From: Actinobacteria bacterium 69-20
Lineage (GTDB): Bacteria; Actinomycetota; Actinomycetes; Mycobacteriales; Nakamurellaceae
NCBI GenBank assembly: GCA_001897425.1
Contig: MKSW01000013.1
Location: 100,302 to 164,301 of the forward strand
Length of the DNA: 64,000 bases
Direction of reading: 5' to 3'
The notes beneath the pieces were generated by a model. It was not told the DNA's origin. It made no database searches and saw only the letters and a program-made list of their open reading frames with translations. Made by a program: the position numbers and the translations under genes. This document shows, piece after piece, positions 10,469 to 19,257 of this stretch (the first letter of the stretch is position 1; every line of letters begins with the position of its first letter).

Positions 10469-11731
10469 GTGACCAGCAACATCGCTCAGCTGGCGACACC
10501 ACCGACGGCCGGACACCATCCACACGCCCGAACGGGCTTCTGGTACACGGTTCTCGCCGTGGTCGCCGCGTTCGGCGTCACCGCCTGGGTCTACGAGCTC
10601 CGGTCCGGCCTCGCCACCACCGGCATGCGGGACGTCGTCTCGTGGGGGATGTACATCTACACGTTCGCGTTCTTCATCGGCCTTTCGGCCGGCGGGCTGA
10701 TCGTCGCGTCGAGTGCCGAAGTGTTCGGCGTCGCGGCGCTGAAACCGTTGTCCCGGCTCGGAGTCCTGTCGGCCGGCGCCTGTGTGGCGGTCGCCGGGCT
10801 CATGATCATTCCGGACCTCGGCCGACCGGCGCGCGTGCTGAACCTGTTCATCCATCCGAACTGGTCGTCCCCGCTGGTCTGGGACATCTTGATCATCTCG
10901 GCCTATTTCGTGTTCGCGATCGCCGACCTCACCGTCCTGCAGCGCCGAGCGGCCGCGCCGTCGCGATGGCGTCGCGCCGCCCGAGTGCTCGCGTACGTCG
11001 GTCTGCCGCTCGCCGTCCTGCTGCACTCGGTGACGGCGTGGATCTTCGGCCTGCAGATCGCGCGCTCCTGGTGGAACACCGCACTGATGGCCCCGCTGTT
11101 CGTCGTGTCCGCGATGTTGTCCGGAACCGCGCTCGTCACGCTGCTCGCACTGGGCGCGCAGCGCTGGACCTCCTTCGTGCTGCCGGACGCGACGCGGCGA
11201 TGGCTGCGCGGACTGATCGTCGTGACGCTGTTCGTCGACCTGTTCTTCGTCGGCTGCGAGTACATCACCGTCCTCTGGGGCAACGTGCCCGACGATCGCG
11301 CGGTACTGCGGCTGGTGCTCCCCGGCGGTTCGTGGTCCTGGACGTTCTGGCTGGAATGGGTCGTCGGCGGCCTCGTGCCACTGGTGCTGCTGCTGGTGCC
11401 ACGACTCCGGCGGATGCCCGGCATGCTGGGCATCGCCGCGGTGCTCACCCTCGTCGGCGTATATGCGTTCCGCATCGAACTGATCGTCGTCGGGTTCGTC
11501 GATCCGCTCACGCAGTACCCGCCGGGCATCGCCCTCGGCGCATCGACCGCGCCCGGCGGCTCGTTCCAGCTCGTCGGCCACTACGCACCGACCTGGGTCG
11601 AATACGGGATCGTGCTGGGCCTGTTCGCCGTCTTCGCCGCCATCGTGACGATCGGGTTCCGCGGCCTGCATGTCACCGAGGACTCCCCCGCGAACGTGCC
11701 GGACGAGCGCGACGCGGAGGTGGCATCATGA
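10469..11731 (+). CDS. NrfD/PsrC-family membrane quinol subunit
   Basis: A 420-residue integral membrane protein with about ten hydrophobic helices, the first at roughly residues 22-42. NrfD/PsrC subunits exchange electrons with (mena)quinol and anchor the catalytic and ferredoxin subunits of complex iron-sulfur molybdoenzymes. The family-like segment SWGMYIYTFAFFIGLSAGGL lies near residue 60. The start is a GTG at 10469 preceded by AGGAG, and the stop overlaps the next ATG in an ATGA junction, showing tight coupling to the chaperone gene. Position after the four-cluster ferredoxin fits a menaquinol-linked respiratory enzyme with its active site outside the cytoplasmic membrane. Confidence 0.92.
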   Translation: MTSNIAQLATPPTAGHHPHARTGFWYTVLAVVAAFGVTAWVYELRSGLATTGMRDVVSWGMYIYTFAFFIGLSAGGLIVASSAEVFGVAALKPLSRLGVLSAGACVAVAGLMIIPDLGRPARVLNLFIHPNWSSPLVWDILIISAYFVFAIADLTVLQRRAAAPSRWRRAARVLAYVGLPLAVLLHSVTAWIFGLQIARSWWNTALMAPLFVVSAMLSGTALVTLLALGAQRWTSFVLPDATRRWLRGLIVVTLFVDLFFVGCEYITVLWGNVPDDRAVLRLVLPGGSWSWTFWLEWVVGGLVPLVLLLVPRLRRMPGMLGIAAVLTLVGVYAFRIELIVVGFVDPLTQYPPGIALGASTAPGGSFQLVGHYAPTWVEYGIVLGLFAVFAAIVTIGFRGLHVTEDSPANVPDERDAEVAS

Positions 11732-12438
11732 CCGCGCGGACGAATGGCGTCGTCCGACCGGCGCCGGCATCGGTCTCCCCCGCATCGTCTGTCCCGGACT
11801 TCACCGACAACGTTTATGACGGCGTAGCCGGGGTTCGTCGCGATGCCGCACCCGTCGCGGACACGGCCGTCGTGCTCTCGCACCTGTGGAGCCGACCGAC
11901 GGCCGACGAGTTCCAGGTGTGGCTGCAGTGGCGCGACAGTGCCGATCACCTGTTCCGGCAGGTCTGCGAATCCGACGAATATGCGTGGGATGAGCTGGAC
12001 GTGCCCGAGCTGCTCGCCGAGTACGAGCGGCTGTTCGTCGGCCCCGGACCGGTGCCGTGCCCGCCGTACGAATCGTATTGGCGGCAGGATGTCTCGTTCG
12101 ATGTGCGCGGCAGCCTGATGGGTCCGTGCACCGCCGAACTTCGCGACCTCTACGGCGAACTCGGGCTCGAAACCGCGCCCGCGAGCGGCGAGATGCCCGA
12201 TTTCCTGCCCACTGAGCTGGAAGCGCTCGCTTACGCACTCGCGAGCACCGGGCGGTTCGAGACCGGGCGCGTCATATTCGCCGGGCACCTACGACACTGG
12301 CTGCCGCCGTTCACCGATGCCGTGGAACGGGAGTCGCGCCACCACTTCTACGCGGATCTCGCGCGGGTGACGGCGGCGTGGGCGGCCGAAGTCGATTGGC
12401 AGATCCCTGAACCCGCAGGCGATGTCGCGGGCGGGTAA
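11728..12438 (+). CDS. TorD/DmsD-like molybdoenzyme chaperone
   Basis: A 236-residue all-helical protein of the TorD/DmsD/NarJ type, which bind the Tat signal of a partner molybdoenzyme and hold it for cofactor insertion before export. The diagnostic region is LLAEYERLFVGPGPVPCPPY followed by ESYW (about residues 94-117), corresponding to the conserved E-Y-x-x-L-F ... P-x-x-S motif, with a later DFLPTELEALAYAL segment. The ATG at 11728 overlaps the nrfD stop and is preceded by GGAGGTGG. The partner is presumably the Tat-dependent catalytic subunit encoded first in this operon. Confidence 0.88.
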   Translation: MTARTNGVVRPAPASVSPASSVPDFTDNVYDGVAGVRRDAAPVADTAVVLSHLWSRPTADEFQVWLQWRDSADHLFRQVCESDEYAWDELDVPELLAEYERLFVGPGPVPCPPYESYWRQDVSFDVRGSLMGPCTAELRDLYGELGLETAPASGEMPDFLPTELEALAYALASTGRFETGRVIFAGHLRHWLPPFTDAVERESRHHFYADLARVTAAWAAEVDWQIPEPAGDVAGG

Positions 12439-14155
12439 GCCGCGCGGGTCGGTCGAGCCGAGGTCAGGCGATGTGATCGTGAGCGGGATGCCGACCGGGG
12501 CAGTGCGAGCGCCGACGCAGGACCCGATTGTCGTCGTCTGCTGCACGGATGTGGGGGACGTGGCCGCGAAAGCGGTTGCGGCGATGCGGATCCCGACGCA
12601 GATTCCGATGCAGACTCACAGCGGAACCCCGCGGGTCGACACCGTGGCTGGCTCCCGGATCTGCGCCGCGCCGGCCGACCTGCGACAGCTGACCGGCCGG
12701 CTCGCCGATCACCGCGTGGTAGTCGCCTGCCGCGACGGATACCGGCAGCGCGACGCGATTGCCCGCGCCCTACGCCGGGCCGGGGTCCCGACGAACCGGA
12801 TCGTGATCCCGGACCTGTCGGCCGCGCCGACGGACACGGTCCAGGGTCACGGCGTGGAGGCCGGCATTCGCATCCGCGCCGCCGTGGTGCGCGCGGTGTC
12901 GATCGACACCTCGATCCCGATCGACGAGCGCACTGCTCGTGGCCCCGCGAAACGAGTGTCGAGACGTAGCCTCTTCCGCATCGATCTCGGCGCTCCGCGG
13001 CCGGTCGCACGGTGGAATCCCGGTCGATGCGAGGCGCGGGCCTGCGCAGCATGCGTCGAGGCCTGCCCGGTCGGGGCGCTGTCACGCCAGGGCGACACGA
13101 TGCACGTCGACGCCGACGCGTGCACGGGCTGCGGCGCATGCCTGAGCCGTTGCCCCGCCACGACTCTCGGCTCGCTCTCCCGCGCGTCGTTCGAGGCCGA
13201 GGCCCAGGTTCTGGTAGGCGAGTCGCGCCGGGCGGGCTCGCGCTTCGGGGTGGCGATCACGTGCTCCGGGGCCGCCCCGATCGCGCTGGGCCAGGGGTGG
13301 CTTCCGCTGGCGGTCCCGTCGCTGGCGGCGGTGACCGTCGGCTGGCTGCTGCAGATCGCCGCGGCGGGGTTGGCCGTGGCGTTGGTGGACTGCGGTGAGC
13401 CGAGATGCGCGGAACGACGGCGAGACCTGTCGCAGTTGTTCGCGCAGCTGCGGGCGGCTGTCGGATCGGCACCGAGCCGGCTTGCCCGACCCGAGGGGAC
13501 TGGCAGGCGCCGGGATGCCGGTGCCGGGGACTCGGTCGCTAGAAATGCTGTGGCTGGGGGCGCTGTCGCCGGAGATGCCACTACTGAAGGCATTGTCGCG
13601 AAACCCCTTGGGCCGGGCGGTTTGTCGTTCGCCGAGCCCGGCGCAACGCTCGGCGCGCTGCGCGCGATGCGCGCGCACGCCGACGCAGGCAACGACGCGG
13701 CAGCCGCCGATTCAGTCCGGCCGGGCGCGGCACCGTGGCGGGTGGAGTCCGCGCTCGCGCCGACCGGAGCCATCACCATCGATGCCGCGCGGTGTTCGGC
13801 CTGCGGACTGTGCGTCCGCGACTGCCCCACCGACGCCGTGTCCGACGAGCACGAGCCGGGCCGGCTCACGCTGAGCTTCGACGGATCACTGTGCTCCGCC
13901 TGCGGCGCCTGCGCATCGGTCTGCCCGAACGGCGCGATCTCCGTTCGCCGCCAGGTTGATTCGTCGCTGTTGAATCCGCAGCACCAGGTCGTGGCACGGG
14001 TGCCCGCCGGGGCGCTCTGCCGAACGTGCGGCGGTCCGCTCGGAGCGGGTCTGGCCATCGACGTCGTCGCCGGGCGCCTCGCGGCATCGCATCCCGTGAT
14101 CGCCGACCGTCTGCAGCGGGCCGACCAGTGCGCCGACTGCCTGCTGAGTGCGTGA
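12422..14155 (+). CDS. Polyferredoxin accessory protein of the molybdoenzyme operon
   Basis: A 577-residue protein I do not recognise as a named family. The N-terminal third has two alternating beta/alpha segments (PIVVVCCTDVGDVAAKAVAA; HRVVVACRDGYRQRDAIARA) reminiscent of HdrA/MvhD-type domains. Then come a two-cluster ferredoxin domain (CEARACAACVEACPVG, CTGCGACLSRCP; about 202-245), a second alpha/beta part with ITCSG and VDCGEPRC, a linker of pentapeptide repeats (365-394), another two-cluster domain (CSACGLCVRDCP, CSACGACASVCP) and a terminal CxxC ... CxxC pair (CRTC, CADC) like a zinc ribbon. Four [4Fe-4S] clusters are therefore predicted. It overlaps the chaperone gene by 17 bp; the GTG at 12473, behind AGG, is an equally good start. 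An electron-transfer or assembly role for the complex is inferred. Confidence 0.75.
   Translation: MSRAGKPRGSVEPRSGDVIVSGMPTGAVRAPTQDPIVVVCCTDVGDVAAKAVAAMRIPTQIPMQTHSGTPRVDTVAGSRICAAPADLRQLTGRLADHRVVVACRDGYRQRDAIARALRRAGVPTNRIVIPDLSAAPTDTVQGHGVEAGIRIRAAVVRAVSIDTSIPIDERTARGPAKRVSRRSLFRIDLGAPRPVARWNPGRCEARACAACVEACPVGALSRQGDTMHVDADACTGCGACLSRCPATTLGSLSRASFEAEAQVLVGESRRAGSRFGVAITCSGAAPIALGQGWLPLAVPSLAAVTVGWLLQIAAAGLAVALVDCGEPRCAERRRDLSQLFAQLRAAVGSAPSRLARPEGTGRRRDAGAGDSVARNAVAGGAVAGDATTEGIVAKPLGPGGLSFAEPGATLGALRAMRAHADAGNDAAAADSVRPGAAPWRVESALAPTGAITIDAARCSACGLCVRDCPTDAVSDEHEPGRLTLSFDGSLCSACGACASVCPNGAISVRRQVDSSLLNPQHQVVARVPAGALCRTCGGPLGAGLAIDVVAGRLAASHPVIADRLQRADQCADCLLSA
13514..13603 (+). repeat. 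Six-unit 15-bp degenerate tandem repeat inside a coding region
   Basis: Six consecutive 15-base units encode DAGAG, DSVAR, NAVAG, GAVAG, DATTE and GIVAK in the linker of the polyferredoxin. Conservation is in the pattern (D/N/G)-x-V-A-x rather than exact bases. It explains a low-complexity linker and keeps the reading frame because the period is a multiple of three. Confidence 0.6.
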
Positions 14156-14477
14156 AAAGTGGGTGGACACAGGGAAAGTGCCTGGGCACAGGAAGGTGGC
14201 GGTGGCGGTCGAGAAGCCCCCGGCGACACGGGTCGAGATCACGCACGGCTGATCTCGCGCGACCCGAGGCGATAGACACCGCAGTGCCCACCGCCTCGGT
14301 GCCTATTGTCTCGGTATCTATTGTCTCGGCGCCTATCGCCCTGGCCTCGGCGCGCGCCGCCCGGGTCACAGAGGCAGGTGCCGCGACGACCAGGGCCTCG
14401 ACGACCAGGGCCTGGCCGATCCGGCCCACCACGGAACATCGTCATAGTCGGTTCACGGCGCCACGCCCGCGCGAGCG
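14156..14477. repeat. 322-bp gap with a 15-bp tandem array (14278-14352)
   Basis: No convincing gene lies in this convergent spacer. Four to five consecutive 15-base units run from 14278 (accgcagtgcccacc, gcctcggtgcctatt, gtctcggtatctatt, gtctcggcgcctatc, then a diverged unit). The middle two differ at only two positions. Short pentad-repeat peptides appear in several frames, a consequence of the repeat and not evidence of a protein. No terminator with a T-run is seen. Confidence 0.65.
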
Positions 14478-15452
14478 TCACTCAACCTCGAAGACCGCGT
14501 CGAGCGGCAACCGGGGCGTCGGCGGCAGGGATTCCTGGCTCACGTGTGCCCAGCCCGCGCGCACGATGACCTGGGGGTAGGCGCGACCGAAGAACACACC
14601 CGCACGCAGGCTGTCCCGCGTGCCCGGCACTTCCACCGGCAGGCTGAGCGGGCAGGTCGCCAGGCCGATCGCGGTGGCTTCGAGAAGTACCGCGCTCATC
14701 GCCTCGCCGGCCCGTACTCGCGATGGCGCGTCGTCGTGCCACGTCCCGATGACGAACAACGCCGAGGCATCGTCTTCGCCGGAGTCGATCAGCTGCGTGC
14801 CGTGCTCTCGGACGAACGGCGACCGGTTCAGCTCATAGGTCGCGGCCTGGAGATTGCGGGTGGGCACTCCGACACCGGCTGCCGCGGCGAAACCGGTCCA
14901 CGCCGCGGTTTCGGCCTGGTATCGGACGTCCGACGCCCGAACCGATTCGGAGGCAGCCATCGCATCGACGAGCCCCCGATGCGCTTGCGCGCCGTGCACG
15001 TGCACGACCATGACGCCTTCCTCGGCCCCGACGCCCGTCAGGAGATCGATGATGCCGGACGGAACCTCCCACGAGGTATAGGCCGCTCTATTGCTGCGCC
15101 GCTCGATGATCGCGGCGGCCCGGGCCGCCAGTTTCGGTTCCGGTGCATCCGCCGTGAAGTGCAGCGCCGCAAGATGATTCGGCTGTGCCGGGTCCGGCGA
15201 GCGGTCGACCGTCACCGCCCACCCCAGGCTGGCGAGGGCCACTCGGGCATGGTGCAGCACCACCCCGCAACTGACCATCAGGTCGGTCTGCTCCGGATCG
15301 GTTTCCCGCAGCCATCGAGTCTCGTCCGAATACAGGTGCAGGACGGGCTCCTGCCACCGCCACCGCCACGGCTGCGAATTGTGGATCGACGGGGCGTGGA
15401 TGGCGAGATCGAGTGCTCGCCTGATCGTCGTCATATCCGGAATGCTCGCCAT
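14478..15452 (-). CDS. Acg-family nitroreductase-like FMN protein
   Basis: A 324-residue protein of the Acg (Rv2032) group, a double nitroreductase fold in which the second half forms a lid over FMN so that the enzyme may store flavin instead of reducing nitro compounds. Typical features are the N-terminal APSIHNSQPWRWRW, the central RRSNRAAYTSWEVPSGIIDL, and the C-terminal AGEAMSAVLLEATAIGLATC. Length fits the family (about 330). The ATG at 15452 is preceded by GGGAGGG. Acg is a DosR-regulon member in mycobacteria, consistent with the other dormancy-type genes upstream. Only weak DosR-like matches are seen in the 480-bp upstream gap. Confidence 0.88.
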   Translation of the reverse strand: MASIPDMTTIRRALDLAIHAPSIHNSQPWRWRWQEPVLHLYSDETRWLRETDPEQTDLMVSCGVVLHHARVALASLGWAVTVDRSPDPAQPNHLAALHFTADAPEPKLAARAAAIIERRSNRAAYTSWEVPSGIIDLLTGVGAEEGVMVVHVHGAQAHRGLVDAMAASESVRASDVRYQAETAAWTGFAAAAGVGVPTRNLQAATYELNRSPFVREHGTQLIDSGEDDASALFVIGTWHDDAPSRVRAGEAMSAVLLEATAIGLATCPLSLPVEVPGTRDSLRAGVFFGRAYPQVIVRAGWAHVSQESLPPTPRLPLDAVFEVE

Positions 15453-15932
15453 CGCAACCCTCCCAAATGCAGATCCGCTGGCTCTAGGGCCCGCGGATGG
15501 ACCTACCGACGGATGGATTCCCGCACGCGGGCGGCTGCCGGCGACACCATGGCGCGCCGGTGCGGGATCCTGCGCCCTATGACCGGGCTTTCCGTACGCA
15601 CCCGTCGTCATGATGTGAGCATTCCGCGGCGCAGGTCGCGCGGACAGGGTCGAAGGGCCCGAGCGTGCCCTGACCAACGGCGGACCCTGAGCAGGCCGAC
15701 CTGACCGGCGACCGACCCGGGATCGGATTCGCCACGGTGGGCGACACGGGACGTTGGGCTCTATACCGGCGGCGGCGCCCGGGTTCACCATGGGCTGATC
15801 CGCGGCTGGTGGCCGGATCCACCGGCCGGCTGTACGGCACGCTGATATGACGCGGGCACTGTCAGCGGTAGGCACCGTCAGCGACGGAGCGACGTCGATG
15901 GCAGCAGAGCGCCGGGAAGGCGGCGGAGAGCG
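15453..15932. other. 480-bp divergent intergenic region, no gene
   Basis: This spacer separates the Acg-like gene from the HAD/ATPase gene and should hold both promoters. Two imperfect DosR-like 14-mers (15647-15660 and 15748-15761, each about 10 of 14 matches) can be found, but matches of this quality are expected by chance at this GC content. No RNA gene or coding region was recognised. Confidence 0.5.
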
Positions 15933-17636
15933 ATGGCCGGGTTCGTGCAAGCGGTGGCGGTCGATCTGGACGGCACCATCGCGCACGGCAACACGCTCGA
16001 CGCGAACGCCATGGCGGCGCTCGACGAATGCAGATCCGCCGGCGCCACAACGGTTTTGGTCACCGGACGCATCGAAGCCGAGCTGCTGGGCAGCTTTCCC
16101 GACCTGCTGCCACATTTCGACGCGGCGGTCCTGGAGAACGGCGCGGTGCTCGCGATCGACGAGCACCGGATCACCCTGGCCGGCATCGACCCGCTGCTGG
16201 CGTCGCACCTTCGGGAGCGGATCCCGTTCATGCGGCAGGGCGTCGCGATCCTTGCCTGCGGGCTGTCCGATGCGCCGGTGGTGCTGGACGGCATCGACGC
16301 GCTGGGCCTCGACGCGCAGGTGGTGCACAACCGATCCGAGCTGATGGTCCTCCCCTCGGGGGTCTCCAAGGGCACCGGTCTGCACGCCGCGCTGAAGGCA
16401 CTCGAGATCTCCGCGCACAATGCGGTCGCGATCGGTGACGCCGAGAACGACCTGTCCATGCTGATCGCCGCGGAGGTCGGTGTCGCGGCCCCGGGGGCGG
16501 TGCCGTCGGTGGTGCGGACCGCCGATGTGACGCTCTCGGATCGTCCGGGAGATACCCTCGCTGATTTTCTGCGCGGCCCGGTCGTGTCCGGAGCCAAGCC
16601 GATCCATTCGCCGCGACACGCCCTGCGAATCGGGAAAGCAGCCGACGGGTCGATCGTCACGATCCCGGGCGCCCAGGCCGGTGTGCTGGTATGCGGTCCC
16701 AGCGGGGCGGGCAAGTCACACCTGACGGGTCTGCTCGTCGAGCATTGGATCGACGCGGGGTACACCGCGCTGATCATCGACCCGGAAGGAGACCACTCGT
16801 CGCTGGCGAGCCTGCACCAGACGGTCGTCATCGACGCGAGCGCAACCCAGTCGGTCGACGAACTGCTGCACCTGCTCTGCCACCAGTCGCTGTCGGTGGT
16901 GTTGGACCTCTCGCGGATGAGCCGGTCCGCCGCGATCGCCTATCTCTCGATGATCGCGCCCGGCGTGGAATCGATCCGCAGCCAACACGGCTTGCCGCAT
17001 TGGGTCGTCATCGACGAGGCGCACGGAGTGCTGGGCGAGGACGGCATGCTCGCGGATGTCTTCCGCCCCAACGCCGGCGGATACTGCTACGTCACGTACC
17101 ACCCCGAGATGCTGTGCGCCGCAGCGAAAACCACCGTCGACGTCACCTTGACCGCGCTCGGCCCGGATCCGGGCGAAGGGGCCGGCGCCCGCGCGGTGAT
17201 CCGGGTACCCGGTCGCGCGGATACCGAGTTCGTTCCGGACCCTCGCATCACCGCGCACGTCCGCCACCGCAACAAGTACCGGGATATCGCACTGCCGGAG
17301 AAGCTGCGGTTCCGTTTCCGGGACTCGTCGGGACGGGAGGTGGCCTGCGCCGCGACGGTGAACGATTTCGTGGGCCACCTGGCATCCGTTCCGGACGATT
17401 CGATCGTTCACCATGCCTTGCAGGGCGATTTCTCCCGCTGGGCGGTGGGCGCGGTGCAGGATCGGGTCCTCGGCTCGCTGCTCGCCGCGGTCGAGAACGA
17501 GTGCGTGAGCAGCATTACCACCGCCGCCAGGTCCTTACGGCGGCGTGCCGCGTCCGAGGTGGAGCAACGGTACGGCCTGGGCGAGCCCGACCTGCGGCCC
17601 GGCGCACACCGCGCCGGTCGAGAGGAGTCGCCATGA
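15933..17636 (+). CDS. HAD phosphatase fused to a HerA/FtsK-like P-loop ATPase
   Basis: A 567-residue two-domain protein. Residues 1-225 are a Cof-type HAD hydrolase: motif I VDLDGTIAHGN, then ATTVLVTGR, and motif IV VAIGDAENDLSM. Residues 245 to about 500 are a P-loop ATPase with Walker A VCGPSGAGKSHLTG (near residue 255), a DPEGDHSSL segment and Walker B WVVIDEAHGVL (near 353), resembling the DUF87/HerA group. The tail includes two short helical segments. The HAD lid domain seems compact, so sugar-phosphate phosphatase activity is possible but not shown. The start is supported by a GGAG-type site. The combination suggests a NTP-driven process coupled to phosphate removal; the substrate is unknown. 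Confidence 0.8.
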   Translation: MAGFVQAVAVDLDGTIAHGNTLDANAMAALDECRSAGATTVLVTGRIEAELLGSFPDLLPHFDAAVLENGAVLAIDEHRITLAGIDPLLASHLRERIPFMRQGVAILACGLSDAPVVLDGIDALGLDAQVVHNRSELMVLPSGVSKGTGLHAALKALEISAHNAVAIGDAENDLSMLIAAEVGVAAPGAVPSVVRTADVTLSDRPGDTLADFLRGPVVSGAKPIHSPRHALRIGKAADGSIVTIPGAQAGVLVCGPSGAGKSHLTGLLVEHWIDAGYTALIIDPEGDHSSLASLHQTVVIDASATQSVDELLHLLCHQSLSVVLDLSRMSRSAAIAYLSMIAPGVESIRSQHGLPHWVVIDEAHGVLGEDGMLADVFRPNAGGYCYVTYHPEMLCAAAKTTVDVTLTALGPDPGEGAGARAVIRVPGRADTEFVPDPRITAHVRHRNKYRDIALPEKLRFRFRDSSGREVACAATVNDFVGHLASVPDDSIVHHALQGDFSRWAVGAVQDRVLGSLLAAVENECVSSITTAARSLRRRAASEVEQRYGLGEPDLRPGAHRAGREESP

Positions 17637-17795
17637 CGGGCATGCCCGGCCCGGTCGCCGTGATCCCGGTCGATACGGCACCGCCATGAACATCGTCATA
17701 CTCGCTCTGAAAGATCCGAGATGGGCACCGCAGCAACGAATATGACGCCGTTCGTGACCGCGAAAGATCCGGTCCGCTCACAGATGGGTGATGCC

Positions 17796-19190
17796 ATGAA
17801 ACGCATGAGGCCTTCGCTGACCTTCCTCGGCGGTGTGGGAACCGTCACCGGGAGCAAGTTCCTGCTCGATACCGGTACCACGCGTGTTCTGCTCGAATGC
17901 GGCCTGTTCCAAGGCTTGTCGAATCTGCGGCGGCGCAACTGGGCAGAGCCGCCGGTCGATTGGCACACCGTCGACGCGGTCGTCCTGACGCACGCGCACC
18001 TGGACCACAGCGGATACCTGCCCGTCCTGGCCAGGCAGGGCTGGTCCGGCCCGGTGTACGTGACGCCGGGCACCGCGCGCCTCGCGCAGATCGTGCTGGC
18101 CGACAGCGCACACCTCCAGGAGGAGGACGCGCGGTATGCGGCGGAGGGCGGCTGGAGCAAGCACGCGACCCCGCGCCCGCTGTACGACACGGCCGATGCC
18201 GCCCGCGCGTGCGAGCTGTTCGTTCCCGCGCCCCACGGCGAAACCACGCACATCACAACGGATGTCGCCCTCACCTTCGGCCGCGCGGGGCACATTCTCG
18301 GGTCGGCATGGGCGCAGCTGGATGTCGCGGGAGTCGATCGCCGGCTGGTGCACAGCGGCGATATGGGGCGCGCCGAGCACCCGCTGCTCCGGCCGCCCGA
18401 GCCGCGTCCGGCATGTGACGCGCTGCTGCTGGAGTCGACGTACGGCGACCGGCTGCGCCACGATGAGAACAGCTGGGACGTGCTCGCGTCGGCGATTACG
18501 CGCACCGTCGAACGGGGCGGCAGCGTGCTCGTGCCGGCATTCGCCGTCGACCGCACCGAGGTTCTGCTCACCGCCCTGCGGGACCTCACGCACACGGGGC
18601 GGATCCCCGACGTTCCCATCGTCGTCGACAGTCCCATGGCCCTGGCGTGCCTACGCATCTACCGCGAGGCGATCGCACAGAGATGGCCGGAGATCCGCCC
18701 GGGGCTGGCCGTCGACGCGCTGGACACCCGAGGACTGGTCGAGGTGCAGACCGCCGAGGAGTCGAAGCACTGGAACAAACCGTCATCGCCGGCGATCATC
18801 GTGTCGGCGTCGGGGATGGCGACCGGCGGGCGGGTGCTGCACCACCTGAAGGCCCTGCTGCCCGATGCGCGGAACACCATCGCGATCGTCGGATTCGCTG
18901 CGGAAGGCACCCGCGCTCGCCAACTCATGGAGGGCGCCCGTCAGGTCAAGATCCACGGGGACTATGTTCCGGTACGCGCGGAAGTCGTTGCGCTGGACGC
19001 CTTCAGCGCCCACGCCGACAGCGACGAACTGACCGCGTGGGCCGCCGGCGCTACCGGCGGCACCGCGCCGCACACGTGCTACGTGGTGCACGGCGAGGAA
19101 CATTCGTCACAGGCGTTTGCCGAGCGGCTCCGCCGCGAGCTGAACTGGACCGCGGTCGTCCCGCGCGAGGGCGAGCGTGTCCTGGTGTGA
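17796..19190 (+). CDS. Beta-CASP metallo-beta-lactamase-fold ribonuclease-like protein
   Basis: A 464-residue protein of the MBL/beta-CASP group (YSH1/CPSF73-like), which in bacteria are usually RNA exo- or endonucleases. The dinuclear metal site is visible as HAHLDHSGYLPVL, HSGDMGRAEHPLL and later GHILGSAWAQL; the beta-CASP part has LLLESTYGDRLRH, IIVSASGMATGGRVLHHL and the terminal VHGEEHSSQAFAERL. The start was placed at the ATG at 17796, close to the conserved RPSLTFLGGVGTVTGSKF strand. An ATG at 17721 would add 25 residues without family support. It lies 159 bp after the HAD/ATPase gene on the same strand, possibly in one unit. Confidence 0.9.
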   Translation: MKRMRPSLTFLGGVGTVTGSKFLLDTGTTRVLLECGLFQGLSNLRRRNWAEPPVDWHTVDAVVLTHAHLDHSGYLPVLARQGWSGPVYVTPGTARLAQIVLADSAHLQEEDARYAAEGGWSKHATPRPLYDTADAARACELFVPAPHGETTHITTDVALTFGRAGHILGSAWAQLDVAGVDRRLVHSGDMGRAEHPLLRPPEPRPACDALLLESTYGDRLRHDENSWDVLASAITRTVERGGSVLVPAFAVDRTEVLLTALRDLTHTGRIPDVPIVVDSPMALACLRIYREAIAQRWPEIRPGLAVDALDTRGLVEVQTAEESKHWNKPSSPAIIVSASGMATGGRVLHHLKALLPDARNTIAIVGFAAEGTRARQLMEGARQVKIHGDYVPVRAEVVALDAFSAHADSDELTAWAAGATGGTAPHTCYVVHGEEHSSQAFAERLRRELNWTAVVPREGERVLV

Positions 19191-19257
19191 CGCGCCTCAT
19201 GCTCCGCATAATGCGATTGGCACACAGACACTCTCGCCCCATACCCGAATCGGCGGC

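Noticed and set aside
10280..11671. 463-codon minus-strand open frame over the NrfD-like gene
   Set aside because: Asp/Glu/Arg-rich composition typical of antisense frames in high-GC genes; the opposite strand has an evident membrane protein.
15647..15761. DosR-like 14-mers upstream of the Acg and HAD/ATPase genes
   Set aside because: Only about 10 of 14 matches, unpaired, and in GC-rich DNA where such matches are expected. Not strong enough to annotate as sites.
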